Shown: piece by piece, positions 10,616-20,994 of the stretch
Numbering within the stretch: the stretch's first letter is position 1
Layout of the letters: every line of letters begins with the position of its first letter
Source: Bacteroidales bacterium
GTDB lineage: Bacteria; Bacteroidota; Bacteroidia; Bacteroidales; PUMT01
Assembly: GCA_007132715.1 (NCBI GenBank)
Contig: SLOE01000084.1
Location: 1-64,000 of the forward strand
Direction: 5' to 3'
Length of the DNA stretch: 64,000 nt
Program-made: the position numbers and the translations under genes
The notes under the pieces: generated by a model
Seen by the model: the letters and a program-made list of their open reading frames with translations, nothing else
The model's database searches: none
Told to the model about the DNA's origin: nothing

Positions 10616-10645
10616 TAAATTCTTAAGGCATTCTAAATATTATTG

Positions 10646-11371
10646 TCAGGATTTCTGCTCATCTGAAGGTTTTTCATCCTTTTTTCCCTCCTCTTCGGCG
10701 GCAGGTTCCTCTTTCACCTCCTCTTCGGCGGCAGGTTCCTCTTTCACCTCTTCGGCGGCAGGTTCCTCTTTCACCTCCTCTTCGGCGGCAGGCTCCTCTT
10801 TCTTCTCTTCGGCGGCAGGAGCTTCTTCCTTAGCCGCTTCTGCAACGGCAGTCTCTTCCTGCTTTTGCTCTTCGGCGGAAGGTGCTTTTTCGGGAGTTCC
10901 CTTTACCTGTCCGGTAGCCGGGGTCTCGCCGGCTCCTGCACCCTTGCCCCTGCGTCCTCTTCTGCTCCTTTTGCCGGCGGCTTTCTTCTCCTTTTGTGCT
11001 TCGAGCATATTCTCGTTATAATCTACAAGCTCGATGATGCACATATCTGCATTATCGCCCAACCTGTTACCCGTACGCAGTATCCTTGTATAACCGCCCG
11101 GCCGTTCAGCCACTCTTGGAGACACTTCACGGAATAGCTCTGAAACAGCATATTTGTCCTTCAGATAGCTGAAAACCACCCGTCTTGAGTGAGTGGAGTC
11201 CTCTTTTGATCTTGTAATAAGCGGTTCCACATATATCCTTAATGCCTTTGCTTTTGCAACGGTTGTTGTAATCCTTTTGTGAAGAATTAGTGAAGAAGCC
11301 ATATTGGCCAGCATGGCTTTCCTGTGAGAACTGGTCCTCCCCAAATGATTTAACTTCTTTCTGTGTCTCAT
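10646..11371 (-). CDS. rplQ: 50S ribosomal protein L17 with long acidic repetitive C-terminal tail
   Basis: L17 lies near the exit tunnel of the large subunit. Residues 1 to about 120 are the ordinary fold ([12 protein letters not shown] start, [32 protein letters not shown]). After a short basic link ([12 protein letters not shown]) comes an acidic low-complexity tail of about 85 residues built of repeated EEPAAEE-VK units, making 241 residues against about 115-165 usual. Tails on L17 are common in Bacteroidota, but this one is long and strongly acidic. It is the last gene of the supercluster, 5 bases after rpoA. Confidence 0.96.
   Translation of the reverse strand: MRHRKKLNHLGRTSSHRKAMLANMASSLILHKRITTTVAKAKALRIYVEPLITRSKEDSTHSRRVVFSYLKDKYAVSELFREVSPRVAERPGGYTRILRTGNRLGDNADMCIIELVDYNENMLEAQKEKKAAGKRSRRGRRGKGAGAGETPATGQVKGTPEKAPSAEEQKQEETAVAEAAKEEAPAAEEKKEEPAAEEEVKEEPAAEEVKEEPAAEEEVKEEPAAEEEGKKDEKPSDEQKS
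10691..10822 (-). repeat. In-frame tandem repeat encoding the L17 tail
   Basis: Two adjacent identical 30-base copies (10691-10720 and 10721-10750), a 27-base version (10751-10777), a diverged 30-base copy (10778-10807) and a partial copy. All lengths are multiples of three, so copy-number change keeps the frame. They encode the EEPAAEE/KEEPAAE units. Confidence 0.9.
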
Positions 11372-11376
11372 TTTTA

Positions 11377-12369
11377 TTAATCCTTGTCTAATTTATACTT
11401 TGAAATATCCATGCCGAAATTCAGGTTCATCGATTCCAGAAGCTCATCAAGCTCTGTAAGGGACTTCTTTCCGAAGTTCCGGAATTTCAAAAGATCGTTC
11501 TTATTGAACTTGACCAGGTCACCCAGTGTCTCAACTTCGGCGGCCTTCAGGCAATTAAGGGCCCGTACCGACAGGTCAAGATCAACCAGCCTGGATTTCA
11601 GCAACTGTCTCATGTGAAGCACTTCCTCATCAAACTCCTCATTGGCGAACTTCTCATCTGTTTCCAGGGTGATCTTCTCGTCTGAGAACAGCATCAGGTG
11701 GTAAATCAGAATTTTGGCAGACTCCTTAAGGGCTTCCTTGGGATGGATTGAACCATCGGTCTGTATCTCAAATATCAGCTTCTCATAGTCAGTCTTCTGC
11801 TCTACCCTGTAGTTCTCAACCGAATACTTAACATTCTTTATGGGTGTAAAAATGGAATCCGTTGCGACCAGCCCGAATTCGGTCTCTGCAGGCTTATTTT
11901 CCTCCGAAGGGACATAACCGCGTCCTTTGGAAATATTTAATTCAATCTGAAGCTTTGTTTCAGGTTCCATCCTGCAAATTACCTGCTCAGGGTTCAGTAC
12001 AATAAAGCCACTCAGGAACTTTGAAAGGTCTCCTGCTTTGAGCTCCTTCTGCCCGTTGACTGAAACAGAGATTTTTTCTCCCTCGCTATCTTCAATCTGC
12101 TTTTTGAATCTTACCTGCTTAAGGTTCAGGATTATCTCGGTCACATCTTCCAGAACACCTGTAATGGTGGAGAATTCGTGATCAACACCCGCAATTTTAA
12201 TCGAAGTGATCGCATACCCTTCAAGTGATGATAGCAACACTCTTCTAAGCGCATTCCCGATGGTAATTCCATATCCAGGTTCGAGAGGACGAAATTCGAA
12301 TTTCCCGATAGTATCGGTCGATTCGACCATTATGACTTGTTCCGGTTTCTGAAATGCTAATACTGCCAT
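11377..12369 (-). CDS. rpoA: DNA-directed RNA polymerase alpha subunit
   Basis: Assembles the polymerase core and contacts activators and upstream DNA. The 330 residues comprise the N-terminal dimerisation domain ([26 protein letters not shown], residues about 24-50) and a C-terminal domain (about 255-325) with the helix-hairpin-helix [16 protein letters not shown]. Length is normal. It sits between rpsD (7 bases) and rplQ (5 bases), the usual alpha-operon order. Confidence 0.98.
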   Translation of the reverse strand: MAVLAFQKPEQVIMVESTDTIGKFEFRPLEPGYGITIGNALRRVLLSSLEGYAITSIKIAGVDHEFSTITGVLEDVTEIILNLKQVRFKKQIEDSEGEKISVSVNGQKELKAGDLSKFLSGFIVLNPEQVICRMEPETKLQIELNISKGRGYVPSEENKPAETEFGLVATDSIFTPIKNVKYSVENYRVEQKTDYEKLIFEIQTDGSIHPKEALKESAKILIYHLMLFSDEKITLETDEKFANEEFDEEVLHMRQLLKSRLVDLDLSVRALNCLKAAEVETLGDLVKFNKNDLLKFRNFGKKSLTELDELLESMNLNFGMDISKYKLDKD

Positions 12370-12376
12370 TACAATT

Positions 12377-12985
12377 TTATTTTGAGTACAATTCTACAAT
12401 CAATTGTTCTTTTATATTTTCAGGAATATCTTCCCTTTCAGGCATATTCAAAAACCTGCCTCTCATCTGATCAGCATCCCATTCAATCCAGGAATATGCA
12501 TTGCGTTTTCTTCCGTTGAGTGATTCGGTTATGGCCTCAAGAGATTTCGATTTCTCCCTTACCCCAACGTAATCACCGCCTTTTACAATATATGAGGGAA
12601 TATTTACAACCTTGCCGTTAACCGTGATATGCCTGTGAGAAACAAGCTGGCGGGCAGCCGCCCTTGTAGGGGCTATCCCCATTCTGAATACCACGTTATC
12701 CAGCCTTGATTCAAGAAGCTGCAGCAAAACCTCCCCGGTAATGCCCTTTGCACGGGAGGCTTTCTTGAAAAGATTGCTGAACTGACGTTCCAGCACACCA
12801 TATGTATACTTGGCCTTCTGCTTCTCCTGCAGCTGCACCCCATACTCGGAAGTCTTTTTACGTCTCCGCATATTCCCGTGCATTCCAGGCGGATAGTTTT
12901 TCTTTTCCAGTACTTTGTCAGCTCCAAATATCGGTTCTCCGAACTTTCTTGCGATTTTGGTTCTTGGTCCTGTATATCTTGCCAT
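12377..12985 (-). CDS. rpsD: 30S ribosomal protein S4
   Basis: A primary 16S binding protein and, in E. coli, the translational repressor of the alpha operon. The 202 residues show [16 protein letters not shown] at the N-terminus and the S4 RNA-binding domain ([26 protein letters not shown]). The N-terminal region lacks a CxxC zinc knuckle, so it is the zinc-free form. It lies in the normal order between rpsK and rpoA. Confidence 0.98.
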   Translation of the reverse strand: MARYTGPRTKIARKFGEPIFGADKVLEKKNYPPGMHGNMRRRKKTSEYGVQLQEKQKAKYTYGVLERQFSNLFKKASRAKGITGEVLLQLLESRLDNVVFRMGIAPTRAAARQLVSHRHITVNGKVVNIPSYIVKGGDYVGVREKSKSLEAITESLNGRKRNAYSWIEWDADQMRGRFLNMPEREDIPENIKEQLIVELYSK

Positions 12986-13025
12986 TTCTTTTAACAGATT
13001 ATTTTATTTTCTCAATCAATTCCAA

Positions 13026-13415
13026 TTATACACGCCTGCGCTTGGGCGGACGACAACCGTTGTGAGGCATCGGGGTTACGTCAACTATCTCGGTAACCTC
13101 AATCCCCGACGTGTGTATTGTCCTTATGGCAGATTCGCGGCCCGAACCCGGTCCCTTGACAAAAGCCTTTACCTTGCGCAGGCCAAGGTCATACGCTTTC
13201 TTGGCACAATCAGCTGCAGAAACCTGTGCGGCATAAGGAGTATTCTTCTTTGAGCCCCTGAATCCGTTCTTACCGGCAGATGACCAGGATATTACCTGAC
13301 CGTTGTTATTTGTAAGGGTAACAATGATATTGTTGAATGAAGCATGTATGTGAGCCTGACCCACGGGCTCAACTTTGACGACTCTCTTTCTTGATGTACC
13401 TGTTTTCTTTGCCAT
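13026..13415 (-). CDS. rpsK: 30S ribosomal protein S11
   Basis: Part of the small-subunit platform, near the Shine-Dalgarno/anti-Shine-Dalgarno helix. The 129 residues include [14 protein letters not shown], the [13 protein letters not shown] loop and the basic C-terminal end [12 protein letters not shown]. Length and position (after rpsM, before rpsD) are standard. Confidence 0.98.
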   Translation of the reverse strand: MAKKTGTSRKRVVKVEPVGQAHIHASFNNIIVTLTNNNGQVISWSSAGKNGFRGSKKNTPYAAQVSAADCAKKAYDLGLRKVKAFVKGPGSGRESAIRTIHTSGIEVTEIVDVTPMPHNGCRPPKRRRV

Positions 13416-13429
13416 ATTTACTTAACTGT

Positions 13430-13807
13430 TTATTTGGTAGCCATCTTCTTGTTGGCAACGGTTTTCTTTCTGCCCTTACGGGTTCTTGCATTGTTCTTGG
13501 TGCTTTGTCCCCGCACCGGCAACCCGATACGGTGACGTATACCCCTGTAGCACCCGATGTCCATCAAACGCTTTATATTCATCTGAACTGAGGAGCGCAG
13601 TTCTCCCTCTACCTTAAGTTTCTCGTTGATGATGTTCCTGATGCCTGCAAGCTGACTGTCATCCCAGTCCTTTACCTTGATGTTCCTGTCAATACCGGCC
13701 TCATCCAGGATTTGCCGGGCGGTGCTGTGGCCTATTCCGTATATATAGGTCAGCCCAACCTCACCCCTTTTGTTTTTTGGTAAATCTACACCGACAATTC
13801 TTGCCAT
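13430..13807 (-). CDS. rpsM: 30S ribosomal protein S13
   Basis: Head protein of the 30S subunit that contacts the P-site tRNA and L5. The 125 residues show [28 protein letters not shown], the signature [14 protein letters not shown] and a basic tail reaching toward the P site. It is 14 bases upstream of rpsK. Confidence 0.98.
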   Translation of the reverse strand: MARIVGVDLPKNKRGEVGLTYIYGIGHSTARQILDEAGIDRNIKVKDWDDSQLAGIRNIINEKLKVEGELRSSVQMNIKRLMDIGCYRGIRHRIGLPVRGQSTKNNARTRKGRKKTVANKKMATK

Positions 13808-13904
13808 AGTTTATTTATTATTTAAAATTTATTGCATTGGTATAACATTGTAACATACCCCGCACTTTCCCCGGCCCAATAAACAGGTCGGAGATAACGC
13901 AGAT

Positions 13905-14021
13905 CTATCCCTGTCTTTGCTTGAATTTGGGATTCTTCTTGTTGATAACATAAAGTCGTCCTTTTCGGCGGACTATCTTACATTCCGCACTTCTCTTCTT
14001 GACTGAAGCTCTGACTTTCAT
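13905..14021 (-). CDS. rpmJ: 50S ribosomal protein L36, zinc-ligand-poor form
   Basis: Found by hand; too short for the ORF track. The minus-strand frame from ATG at 14021 reads [20 protein letters not shown] and ends NPKFKQRQG, then TAG: 38 residues, the usual L36 length. Only one cysteine (C14) remains of the CxxC-C-H zinc set, so this is the zinc-independent paralogue type. It sits between infA and rpsM as in the standard spc/alpha junction. A gap of 97 bases separates it from rpsM. Confidence 0.95.
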   Translation of the reverse strand: MKVRASVKKRSAECKIVRRKGRLYVINKKNPKFKQRQG

Positions 14022-14038
14022 AACAGATTGTTTTTATA

Positions 14039-14257
14039 TTATTTATACCTGTAACAAATTCTTCCTTTTGTAAGATCATAGGGTGACATTTCAACCTTGA
14101 CCTTGTCACCGGGAAGGATTTTTATATAATGCATCCTCATCTTCCCGGAAATATGTGCAATTATTGTGTGACCGTTCTCAAGCTCAACCTTAAACATCGC
14201 ATTTGATAAGGCCTCAATAATGGTGCCGTCCTGTTCTATGGCTTTCTGTTTTGCCAT
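14039..14257 (-). CDS. infA: Translation initiation factor IF-1
   Basis: Binds the 30S A site during initiation. The 72-residue single OB-fold protein has the normal length and motifs ([47 protein letters not shown]). Its ATG lies 22 bases inside the end of map, so the pair is probably translationally coupled. Confidence 0.98.
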   Translation of the reverse strand: MAKQKAIEQDGTIIEALSNAMFKVELENGHTIIAHISGKMRMHYIKILPGDKVKVEMSPYDLTKGRICYRYK

Positions 14258-15048
14258 GGTAACCCGTTGTTTTTGGTTAATAAAACTTCTTCTATATACT
14301 CGAATGTAGACAAGATATCAGCAGAGTCTTTGCTCACAACAACCGGAAGCTCGTAATGTGCTGACGGTTTGTTGTCCCGCGTGCGTATGGTCCATCCGTC
14401 AGCCTCCTGCACTATGCTTCTCCCGCCAAGATTGATCATCGGCTCTATGCATATCACCATTCCCTCCCTGAGAAGGGATCCGCGCCCCCTTTTCCCGTAA
14501 TTGGGCACTTCAGGATCTTCATGCAGTTTTTCACCAATACCATGACCAACCATCTCCCTCACCACGGAAAACCCGGCAGCTTCGGCATGCTGCTGTACTG
14601 CAAACCCTATATCGCCCAGCCTTTTGCCGGAAACCGCCTGTTCTATTCCCCTGTAAAGGGATTCATAGGTTACACGCAACAATTCGGCTACCCGGCTGTC
14701 AATCTCCCCAACTGCAAAGGTATAGGCGGTATCGCCGTAATATCCTTTCATCCTTACACCGCAGTCGATAGAAACAATATCATTCTCTTTCAGAACATAA
14801 TCCGATGGAATTCCATGTACGACCTGTGAATTGACCGATGTGCAGAGAGTTTTAGGAAACCCGTTGTATCCCTTGAACCCGGGTTCTGCACCGCTATCAG
14901 TGATAAATTGTTCTGCTATACGGTCAAGTTCAAGGGTGGTCACTCCAGGTTCCAGAATTGCCGCAACCTCAGCAAGTGTTCGTGACACAAGGAGGTTGCA
15001 CTCCCGCATGATCTCTATCGCTTCCCTTGTCTTGTCATTTAACATCAA
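14236..15048 (-). CDS. map: Methionine aminopeptidase type I
   Basis: Removes the N-terminal Met from nascent chains. Metal ligands typical of the pita-bread fold are visible: D in SIDCGVRM, D in [10 protein letters not shown] in [15 protein letters not shown] in ICIEPMIN and E near the C-terminus. The 270 residues exceed the usual 250-265 slightly because of a tail ([17 protein letters not shown]) that overlaps infA by 22 bases. The start [12 protein letters not shown] offers two adjacent ATGs. It follows secY directly; adk, often placed between them in other phyla, is absent. Confidence 0.97.
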   Translation of the reverse strand: MMLNDKTREAIEIMRECNLLVSRTLAEVAAILEPGVTTLELDRIAEQFITDSGAEPGFKGYNGFPKTLCTSVNSQVVHGIPSDYVLKENDIVSIDCGVRMKGYYGDTAYTFAVGEIDSRVAELLRVTYESLYRGIEQAVSGKRLGDIGFAVQQHAEAAGFSVVREMVGHGIGEKLHEDPEVPNYGKRGRGSLLREGMVICIEPMINLGGRSIVQEADGWTIRTRDNKPSAHYELPVVVSKDSADILSTFEYIEEVLLTKNNGLPWQNRKP

Positions 15049-15066
15049 AGAACTTGTATTATCAGG

Positions 15067-16404
15067 TCAGATGCCGCCTCCGCCGCTTCTTCCCTTTATT
15101 CTGCCTGTTTTCATCAGGCCGTCATAATGCCTCATCAGCAGGTGACTTTCAATCTGCTGAAGGGTATCAAGTACAACTCCAACCATAATAAGCAGTGAGG
15201 TGCCACCATAAAACTGTGCCCACTGTGAGTTAACACCGGCCAGCATGGCAAATGCGGGCATAATTGCAACAAGTGCCAGAAACATGGAGCCGGGCAGTGT
15301 GATCCTTGACATTATGGTATCAAGGAACTCCACAGTTTTCTTCCCGGGCTTGACACCGGGTATAAAGCCTCCGTTACGTTTCATGTCCTCAGCCATCTGC
15401 GAGGGATTAATTGTAACGGCCGTATAAAAATATGTAAACAATATAATAAGAACCGCAAAAGTAAAATTATACCAAAACCCGGTAAAATTGCTGAAAGCCG
15501 CTGCAAAACCGGTCATCGTCTCGGTCGGTGCAAAACTTGACAAGGTTAAGGGGATGAACATAAGTGCCTGGGCGAAAATTATTGGCATGACACCCGCTGA
15601 ATTCACCTTAAGGGGTATATATTGCCGCACACCACCATACTGTTTATTTCCAACTATACGTTTCGCATACTGAACAGGTATTCTCCTTGTACCCTGTACC
15701 AGCAATATGGTACCCATGAAGACAAAGAACAACACGACCATCTCTACAATAAACATAATGAGCCCTCCGCCTACCTGCTGCTCGAGCTTTGAAAGGAATT
15801 CGGCAGCAAGTGCAAACGGAAGCCTTGCAATGATCCCTACCATTATAATAAGCGAGATCCCGTTTCCAATTCCCTTGTCGGTAATACGCTCACCAAGCCA
15901 CATAACGAACATGGTGCCCGCTATCAAAATTATTACCAGGAATGCCCAGAACATGGCTCCTTCCATTACAAAAGCCTGCGGAACCTGTCCCCTCAGGTTT
16001 GTAAGGTAGGCCGGGCCCTGGAAAATAAGGATGAGAACGGTAAGATATCTTGTTATCTGGTTGATCTTCCTGCGGCCGCTCTCGCCTTCGCGCTGCAGTC
16101 GCTGAAAATAAGGAATTGCTATACCGAGAAGCTGTACTACGATCGATGCCGATATATACGGCATGATACCAAGTGCAAATATTGAAGCATTCGCAAAGGC
16201 TCCTCCCGAGAACATGTCCAGAAGCCCGAGTATTCCATCAGCGGTCTGCATCTTCAGTGCAGCCAGTTCTGAAGGATCTATCCCCGGAAGAACAACAAAC
16301 GAACCGAGGCGATATATAAGCAGTATCCCAAGAGTATAAAGAATTCTTGAGCGCAGATCCTCAATCTTGAAAATGTTCTTTATGGTTTCAATGAATTTCT
16401 TCAT
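15067..16404 (-). CDS. secY: Preprotein translocase subunit SecY
   Basis: The channel-forming subunit of the Sec translocon in the inner membrane. At 445 residues it has about ten membrane helices, the N-terminal LRSRILYTLGILLIYRLGS, the plug-region GGAFANASIFALGIMPYISASI and C-terminal FLDTIMSRITLPGSMFLA. It lies between rplO and map, the normal spc-operon position. Confidence 0.98.
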   Translation of the reverse strand: MKKFIETIKNIFKIEDLRSRILYTLGILLIYRLGSFVVLPGIDPSELAALKMQTADGILGLLDMFSGGAFANASIFALGIMPYISASIVVQLLGIAIPYFQRLQREGESGRRKINQITRYLTVLILIFQGPAYLTNLRGQVPQAFVMEGAMFWAFLVIILIAGTMFVMWLGERITDKGIGNGISLIIMVGIIARLPFALAAEFLSKLEQQVGGGLIMFIVEMVVLFFVFMGTILLVQGTRRIPVQYAKRIVGNKQYGGVRQYIPLKVNSAGVMPIIFAQALMFIPLTLSSFAPTETMTGFAAAFSNFTGFWYNFTFAVLIILFTYFYTAVTINPSQMAEDMKRNGGFIPGVKPGKKTVEFLDTIMSRITLPGSMFLALVAIMPAFAMLAGVNSQWAQFYGGTSLLIMVGVVLDTLQQIESHLLMRHYDGLMKTGRIKGRSGGGGI

Positions 16405-16409
16405 AGAGG

Positions 16410-16856
16410 TTAAATTTTTACCGCAGTACCACCTGATTTCTCAATTGCTTCCTGGGCCGACTTGGAAAACGCGTGGGCTTTCACTTCCAATTTAGCATCC
16501 AGGGTGCCGTTCCCAAGTATCTTTACCATGTCGTTGCGCGAAACAAATCCGGCACTGACCAGTGTCTGGACATCTATTGATGTTGCCCCGGTCTTATCTG
16601 CCAGTCCCTGTAATACACCAAGATTTATCCCTTTGTAGGACTTGCGGTTTATATTCTTGAACCCGAATTTGGGGACCCTCCTCTGAAGCGGCATCTGCCC
16701 TCCCTCGAATCCTGCCTGCCTGCTGTATCCGGAGCGGGATTTCTGACCCTTATGGCCTTTTGTAGCAGTATCTCCTCTGCCGGAACCCTCGCCCCGTCCA
16801 AGCCTTTTATTGCGTTTTACCGAACCTTTTGCCGGTTTTAAATTACTCAAATCCAT
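16410..16856 (-). CDS. rplO: 50S ribosomal protein L15
   Basis: A late-assembling large-subunit protein. The 148 residues start [22 protein letters not shown] and carry the Gly/Arg-rich loop [18 protein letters not shown] and the region [18 protein letters not shown]. It is 5 bases upstream of secY. Confidence 0.98.
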   Translation of the reverse strand: MDLSNLKPAKGSVKRNKRLGRGEGSGRGDTATKGHKGQKSRSGYSRQAGFEGGQMPLQRRVPKFGFKNINRKSYKGINLGVLQGLADKTGATSIDVQTLVSAGFVSRNDMVKILGNGTLDAKLEVKAHAFSKSAQEAIEKSGGTAVKI

Positions 16857-16875
16857 ATCTGAAACAATGATTAAA

Positions 16876-17058
16876 TTATTTTATCTTTTCGACCTTAAGC
16901 AGATGACGCACCTTCTCAACCATGCCCAGTACCTGGGGTGTCGATTCAGCTTCGACGCTGCTGCTTATCCTTTTCAGGCCCAAAGCCGCCAGGGTCCTTT
17001 TCTGACTCTGGTTACTGCCGATCCTGCTCTTTACCTGTGTAATCCGAATCTTTGCCAT
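16876..17058 (-). CDS. rpmD: 50S ribosomal protein L30
   Basis: A 60-residue protein with the family pattern [23 protein letters not shown] followed by VRHLLKVE. Length is the bacterial norm. It sits between rpsE (13-base gap) and rplO. Confidence 0.97.
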   Translation of the reverse strand: MAKIRITQVKSRIGSNQSQKRTLAALGLKRISSSVEAESTPQVLGMVEKVRHLLKVEKIK

Positions 17059-17071
17059 GATATATTAATTT

Positions 17072-17587
17072 CTAACCGTTAAAAACCTTTTCCAATGGTA
17101 TCCCCCTGAGTTCAGAAACCGTATGCGCGTCACGCAACTCCATAAGCGCTTCAAAGGTGGCCTTGACAAGGTTGTGGGGATTGGAAGACCCCTTTGACTT
17201 GGCAAGCACGTCGGTCACTCCGACACTTTCAAGCACTGCACGCATCGCACCTCCGGCAACTACACCGGTTCCGTGTGAGGCTGGCTTCATAAAAACCCTG
17301 GCACCGCCGTATTTGGCCGCCTGCTCGTGAGGTATTGTGCCTTTGTGTATCGGCACTCTTACCAGGTTCTTCTTGGCATCTTCAATACCCTTTGCAATTG
17401 CAGTTGTTACCTCATTGGCCTTACCAAGACCGTATCCCACTATTCCATCTTCATTCCCAACCACCACTATGGCGGAAAAACTGAATGTGCGGCCTCCCTT
17501 TGTTACCTTGGTCACACGCTGAATACTTACGACCCTGTCTTTCAGCTCCAGATCACTGGTTTTTACTTTTCTTATTGTTGTTGACAT
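17072..17587 (-). CDS. rpsE: 30S ribosomal protein S5
   Basis: Needed for decoding accuracy and for spectinomycin binding. The 171 residues carry the double-stranded RNA-binding part ([21 protein letters not shown]) and the C-terminal [26 protein letters not shown]. It is 2 bases after rplR. Confidence 0.98.
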   Translation of the reverse strand: MSTTIRKVKTSDLELKDRVVSIQRVTKVTKGGRTFSFSAIVVVGNEDGIVGYGLGKANEVTTAIAKGIEDAKKNLVRVPIHKGTIPHEQAAKYGGARVFMKPASHGTGVVAGGAMRAVLESVGVTDVLAKSKGSSNPHNLVKATFEALMELRDAHTVSELRGIPLEKVFNG

Positions 17588-17589
17588 AA

Positions 17590-17949
17590 TTAAAATTTTA
17601 ATCCTGCTTCCCTGGCGGCATCAGCCAAAGCCTTTACCCTGCCATGATACAAATAGCCGTTTCTGTCAAATACCACTGTCGAAATACCTTTTTCAAGAGA
17701 TTTTTCGGCAATGAGTTTACCAACATGTTTTGCCTGTTGGGTTTTGGTGACCTTTTTGGGATCCTCACCGATCTCTTCTTTTGAGGTTGCGGCAACCAGT
17801 GTTCTCCCGTTGAGATCGTCAATCAGCTGAACATAAATACCCCTGTTGCTGCGGAAAACCGACATCCTGGGCCGCTCCTGGGTCCCTGACACATGTCTGC
17901 GGATCCTCATCTTTATCCGCTTTCTTCTCTTAAGCTTAGTTAAAGCCAT
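17590..17949 (-). CDS. rplR: 50S ribosomal protein L18
   Basis: Binds 5S rRNA in the central protuberance. The 119 residues include a basic N-terminus ([16 protein letters not shown]), [20 protein letters not shown] and the C-terminal [22 protein letters not shown]. It is a normal member of the spc operon. Confidence 0.98.
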   Translation of the reverse strand: MALTKLKRRKRIKMRIRRHVSGTQERPRMSVFRSNRGIYVQLIDDLNGRTLVAATSKEEIGEDPKKVTKTQQAKHVGKLIAEKSLEKGISTVVFDRNGYLYHGRVKALADAAREAGLKF

Positions 17950-17973
17950 GATTTATTACCTGTTTTGAAAAAA

Positions 17974-18528
17974 TTAAACACTTGCAGATTTGCCGGCCTT
18001 CTTCCTTATATGCTCTCCCACGAACTTCACTCCCTTGCCCTTGTAGGGTTCAGGTTTGCGGAATGACCTTATTTTGGCTGCAACCTGGCCTATAAGCTGC
18101 TTATCTATTCCCTTCAGGGTAATGACCGGGTTGCTGCGCCTCTCAGTTTTGGCCTCAACCGCTATCTCAGGTGGAATTTCAAAAAATATATCATGTGAAT
18201 ACCCGAGACTGAGCTCCAGCACCTGACCTTTAGCTTCAGCCCTGTAACCGACGCCAACAAGTTCCTGTTTGATCTCATAACCCTTTGATACCCCTTCAAC
18301 CATATTATACACAAGGGCCCGATACAAACCGTGCATCGACTTTGACTGGTTGTCTTCCGACGACCGCGAGAATACCACCTGGTTTTCCTCTACCTTTACG
18401 GTTATCCGGCTGTCAAGCTTTTCATTCAGCTCGCCCAGCGGTCCTTTTACGGTTACAAGATTATCCTTGTCGACTGATACGGTTACTTTCTCGGGTATCT
18501 CTACCGGTAAATTTCCTATTCTTGACAT
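17974..18528 (-). CDS. rplF: 50S ribosomal protein L6
   Basis: Lies near the factor-binding centre of the large subunit. The 184 residues start MSRIGNLPVEIPEKVTV, show the duplicated beta fold and end with the signature region PEPYKGKGVKFVGEHIRKKAGKS. The gene is 24 bases before rplR. Confidence 0.98.
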   Translation of the reverse strand: MSRIGNLPVEIPEKVTVSVDKDNLVTVKGPLGELNEKLDSRITVKVEENQVVFSRSSEDNQSKSMHGLYRALVYNMVEGVSKGYEIKQELVGVGYRAEAKGQVLELSLGYSHDIFFEIPPEIAVEAKTERRSNPVITLKGIDKQLIGQVAAKIRSFRKPEPYKGKGVKFVGEHIRKKAGKSASV

Positions 18529-18542
18529 TTATAATCCTCCAG

Positions 18543-18938
18543 TTAATAAACGTAACACATTACTTCACCGCCGATACTCATCTTGCGGGCTTCCTTATCG
18601 GTCATAACCCCCTGGGATGTCGACATTATAGCAACACCAAGTCCGTTAAGCACTCTCGGAAGGTCATCCTTGCCTTTATACTGCCTGAGACCGGGCCGGC
18701 TGACACGGCGAAGCGATTTAATGGCCGGCTGCTTTGTCCCGGGGTGATACTTCAGGGCAATCTTAATGATCCCCTGTACCCCGTCATCCTGGAACTTATA
18801 GTTGAGAATATAACCCTTCTCATGAAGAATTTTGGTTATATCCTTTTTTACATTGGAAGCAGGAATCTCAACGATCTTATGCTTTGCCATGATGGCATTT
18901 CTCAGCCGCGTAAGATAATCTGCTATCGGATCTGTCAT
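18543..18938 (-). CDS. rpsH: 30S ribosomal protein S8
   Basis: A 16S central-domain binding protein and, in E. coli, the translational repressor of the spc operon. The 131 residues begin [15 protein letters not shown] and end with the family signature [20 protein letters not shown]. It follows rpsN and precedes rplF by 14 bases. Confidence 0.98.
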   Translation of the reverse strand: MTDPIADYLTRLRNAIMAKHKIVEIPASNVKKDITKILHEKGYILNYKFQDDGVQGIIKIALKYHPGTKQPAIKSLRRVSRPGLRQYKGKDDLPRVLNGLGVAIMSTSQGVMTDKEARKMSIGGEVMCYVY

Positions 18939-18962
18939 CTCAGTTATTATTTTAATAATTAA

Positions 18963-19232
18963 TTACCAACTAGCTTTTCTTATACCGGGGATCAGACCCT
19001 TGGATGCCATCTCCCTGAAAGTTATCCTGCTTACACCGAACTGCCTTATATAACCTTTGGGCCTTCCTGTAAGCTTGCACCGGTTATGAAGACGAATAGG
19101 GTTGCTGTTACGTGGCAGGCGGCTCAATCCGACATAATCACCCTCTGCTTTAAGCTGGGCCCGCTTCTCTGCGTAACGGTCCACAAGTTTTTGCCGGCGC
19201 TTTTCACGCGCTTTCATTGACTCTTTTGCCAT
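18963..19232 (-). CDS. rpsN: 30S ribosomal protein S14, zinc-independent form
   Basis: The 89 residues contain the signature [20 protein letters not shown]. Only one cysteine is present and the two CxxC zinc knuckles are absent, so it is the longer C-minus type that needs no zinc. It is positioned between rplE (3 bases) and rpsH. Confidence 0.98.
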   Translation of the reverse strand: MAKESMKAREKRRQKLVDRYAEKRAQLKAEGDYVGLSRLPRNSNPIRLHNRCKLTGRPKGYIRQFGVSRITFREMASKGLIPGIRKASW

Positions 19233-19235
19233 TTT

Positions 19236-19793
19236 CTAATTCTTTTTTACGTTCTTGAATGGTATCCCAAACTCCCTGAGTAACGCATACCCCTCTTCAT
19301 CTGTGGCGGCAGTGGTCACAAAGGTGATCTCCATTCCCAGTATTTTATTGATCTTGTCAATATCTATTTCCGGAAAAATAATTTGCTCGGCGATGCCCAG
19401 AGTATAGTTGCCGCGTCCGTCGAGCTTACCGCTAACTCCCCTGAAATCCCTGATCCTTGGCAAGGCAGCGGCTATAAGTCTTTCCAGGAACTCATACATC
19501 TTCTCACTGCGGAGCGTAACACGCACCCCGATCGGCATATCGCGCCTGAGCTTGAAGTTTGAAATATCTTTCCTAGAGACCGTCTGCACAGCTTTCTGAC
19601 CAGCTATAGCAGTAAGTTCAGCCTGTGCCGTTTCGATCAGCTTCTTGTCCGCTACCGCAGCTCCGACGCCCTGGTTTATTACGATCTTTTGCAATTTGGG
19701 CACCTGCATGACAGTCTTGTATTTGAACTCCTTTTTGAGTGCAGGCACAATCTCATTGAAATATTTGTCTTTAAGTGAAGGCTTGTAGTCCAT
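19236..19793 (-). CDS. rplE: 50S ribosomal protein L5
   Basis: Carries 5S rRNA in the central protuberance and contacts the P-site tRNA. The 185 residues show [27 protein letters not shown] and the [20 protein letters not shown] region. The start codon overlaps the rplX stop by one base, suggesting coupling. Confidence 0.98.
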   Translation of the reverse strand: MDYKPSLKDKYFNEIVPALKKEFKYKTVMQVPKLQKIVINQGVGAAVADKKLIETAQAELTAIAGQKAVQTVSRKDISNFKLRRDMPIGVRVTLRSEKMYEFLERLIAAALPRIRDFRGVSGKLDGRGNYTLGIAEQIIFPEIDIDKINKILGMEITFVTTAATDEEGYALLREFGIPFKNVKKN

Positions 19794-20116
19794 TACTTGA
19801 TTTCCTCCCCCGTTTTTTTAGAATAACGTACCAATTTGTTTTCATCATTGACCCGACGGCCCACTTTTGTGGGATTGCCCGTTGAAGGGTCTACCAGCAT
19901 CAGGTTGGTAATATTGACAGGTGCTTCCTTCCTGATTATTCCTCCCTGTGTGTGCTTTGCATTGGGTTTCGTGTGCCGGGCCACCATGTTAACACCTTCA
20001 ACAATGGCCTTCCCGTCTTTTGTAATCACATTGAGAACCCTTCCCTGTTGTCCCCTGGATTCACCAGAGTTAACGTAAACCGTATCACCTTTCTTTATAT
20101 GGAATTTTCTGCCCAT
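19793..20116 (-). CDS. rplX: 50S ribosomal protein L24
   Basis: An assembly initiator near the peptide exit. I place the start at the ATG at 20116 ([20 protein letters not shown]), giving 107 residues, the family norm. The track start at 20158 adds 14 unrelated residues and would overlap rplN by 20 bases. The KOW motif region [19 protein letters not shown] is clear. Confidence 0.96.
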   Translation of the reverse strand: MGRKFHIKKGDTVYVNSGESRGQQGRVLNVITKDGKAIVEGVNMVARHTKPNAKHTQGGIIRKEAPVNITNLMLVDPSTGNPTKVGRRVNDENKLVRYSKKTGEEIK

Positions 20117-20138
20117 CAGACTGTTATTTAATGTTTTA

Positions 20139-20504
20139 CTATAATACTTCCGGCGCAAGCGAGACTATCTTCATATATTTCTCACGAAGCTCGCGCGGGA
20201 CGGGGCCGAATATACGGGTACCCCTTATTTCACCAACGTTGTTAAGAAGAACTACCGCGTTGTCATCGAACCGGATATAGGATCCGTCGTTTCTGCGTAT
20301 TTCGTTCTTGGTGCGGACAACCACGGCCTTGGTTACTGTTCCCTTCTTGATTTCACCTGAGGGAATGGCGCTTTTTACAGTAACAACTATCTTATCGCCT
20401 ACTCTTGCATATTTCTTTCCGCTTCCGCCAAGCACCCTGATGCAAAGGACCTCCTTGGCCCCTGAGTTGTCAGCTACGCCTAATCTGCTCTCTTGTTGTA
20501 TCAT
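20139..20504 (-). CDS. rplN: 50S ribosomal protein L14
   Basis: Contacts 16S rRNA across the subunit interface (bridge B8) and is the docking site of the silencing factor RsfS. The 121 residues start [19 protein letters not shown] and end IVSLAPEVL, both typical. Confidence 0.98.
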   Translation of the reverse strand: MIQQESRLGVADNSGAKEVLCIRVLGGSGKKYARVGDKIVVTVKSAIPSGEIKKGTVTKAVVVRTKNEIRRNDGSYIRFDDNAVVLLNNVGEIRGTRIFGPVPRELREKYMKIVSLAPEVL

Positions 20505-20506
20505 CG

Positions 20507-20761
20507 TTATTTAGCTCTTTCTATTATTTCTACCAGCCTCCAGCATTTATCCTTGCTCAAAGGCCTCGTTTCCATTATCTTGACAGTATCACCAATATTA
20601 CAGCTGTTCTGCTCATCATGAGCCATCAGCTTGGTCGATTTCTTTAAAAACTTTCCGTAAATCGGATGCTTAACCCTGCGGTTAACGGTAACTAATATGG
20701 ACTTCTCCATTTTGTTGCTTATAACAACACCGACCCGTTCTTTTCTAAGTTTCCTTTCCAT
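20507..20761 (-). CDS. rpsQ: 30S ribosomal protein S17
   Basis: An early-assembly 16S binding protein. The 84 residues have an OB fold with [21 protein letters not shown] and the signature [20 protein letters not shown]. It lies 8 bases from rpmC and 2 from rplN. Confidence 0.97.
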   Translation of the reverse strand: MERKLRKERVGVVISNKMEKSILVTVNRRVKHPIYGKFLKKSTKLMAHDEQNSCNIGDTVKIMETRPLSKDKCWRLVEIIERAK

Positions 20762-20769
20762 TGGTATAA

Positions 20770-20976
20770 CTAACTTTTCTGTTTCTCTGTTAACATACGT
20801 TGATGCAATTCAGTCTTCAACCTGGCAATATTCCTTCTGGTAGCCGGTATTTTAAGAGGATTGTCAAGCGGCGATACCGTATGGTTCATCCTGAGCTTGA
20901 GCAGGAGGCTCTTCTCAGTATCGATCCGCTCCTCTATTTCGCTGGTGGATAACTCCTTTATCTCTTTAATCTTCAT
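20770..20976 (-). CDS. rpmC: 50S ribosomal protein L29
   Basis: A small helical protein at the tunnel exit. The 68 residues include the pattern [13 protein letters not shown] and a C-terminal [14 protein letters not shown]. Position between rplP and rpsQ is standard. Confidence 0.96.
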   Translation of the reverse strand: MKIKEIKELSTSEIEERIDTEKSLLLKLRMNHTVSPLDNPLKIPATRRNIARLKTELHQRMLTEKQKS

Positions 20977-20994
20977 ATTGTATTATTCTTTAGA

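Noticed and set aside
10530-11021. Ser-rich plus-strand ORF opposite rplQ
   Set aside because: It is the complement of the L17 repeat tail and is kept open by the repeat composition.
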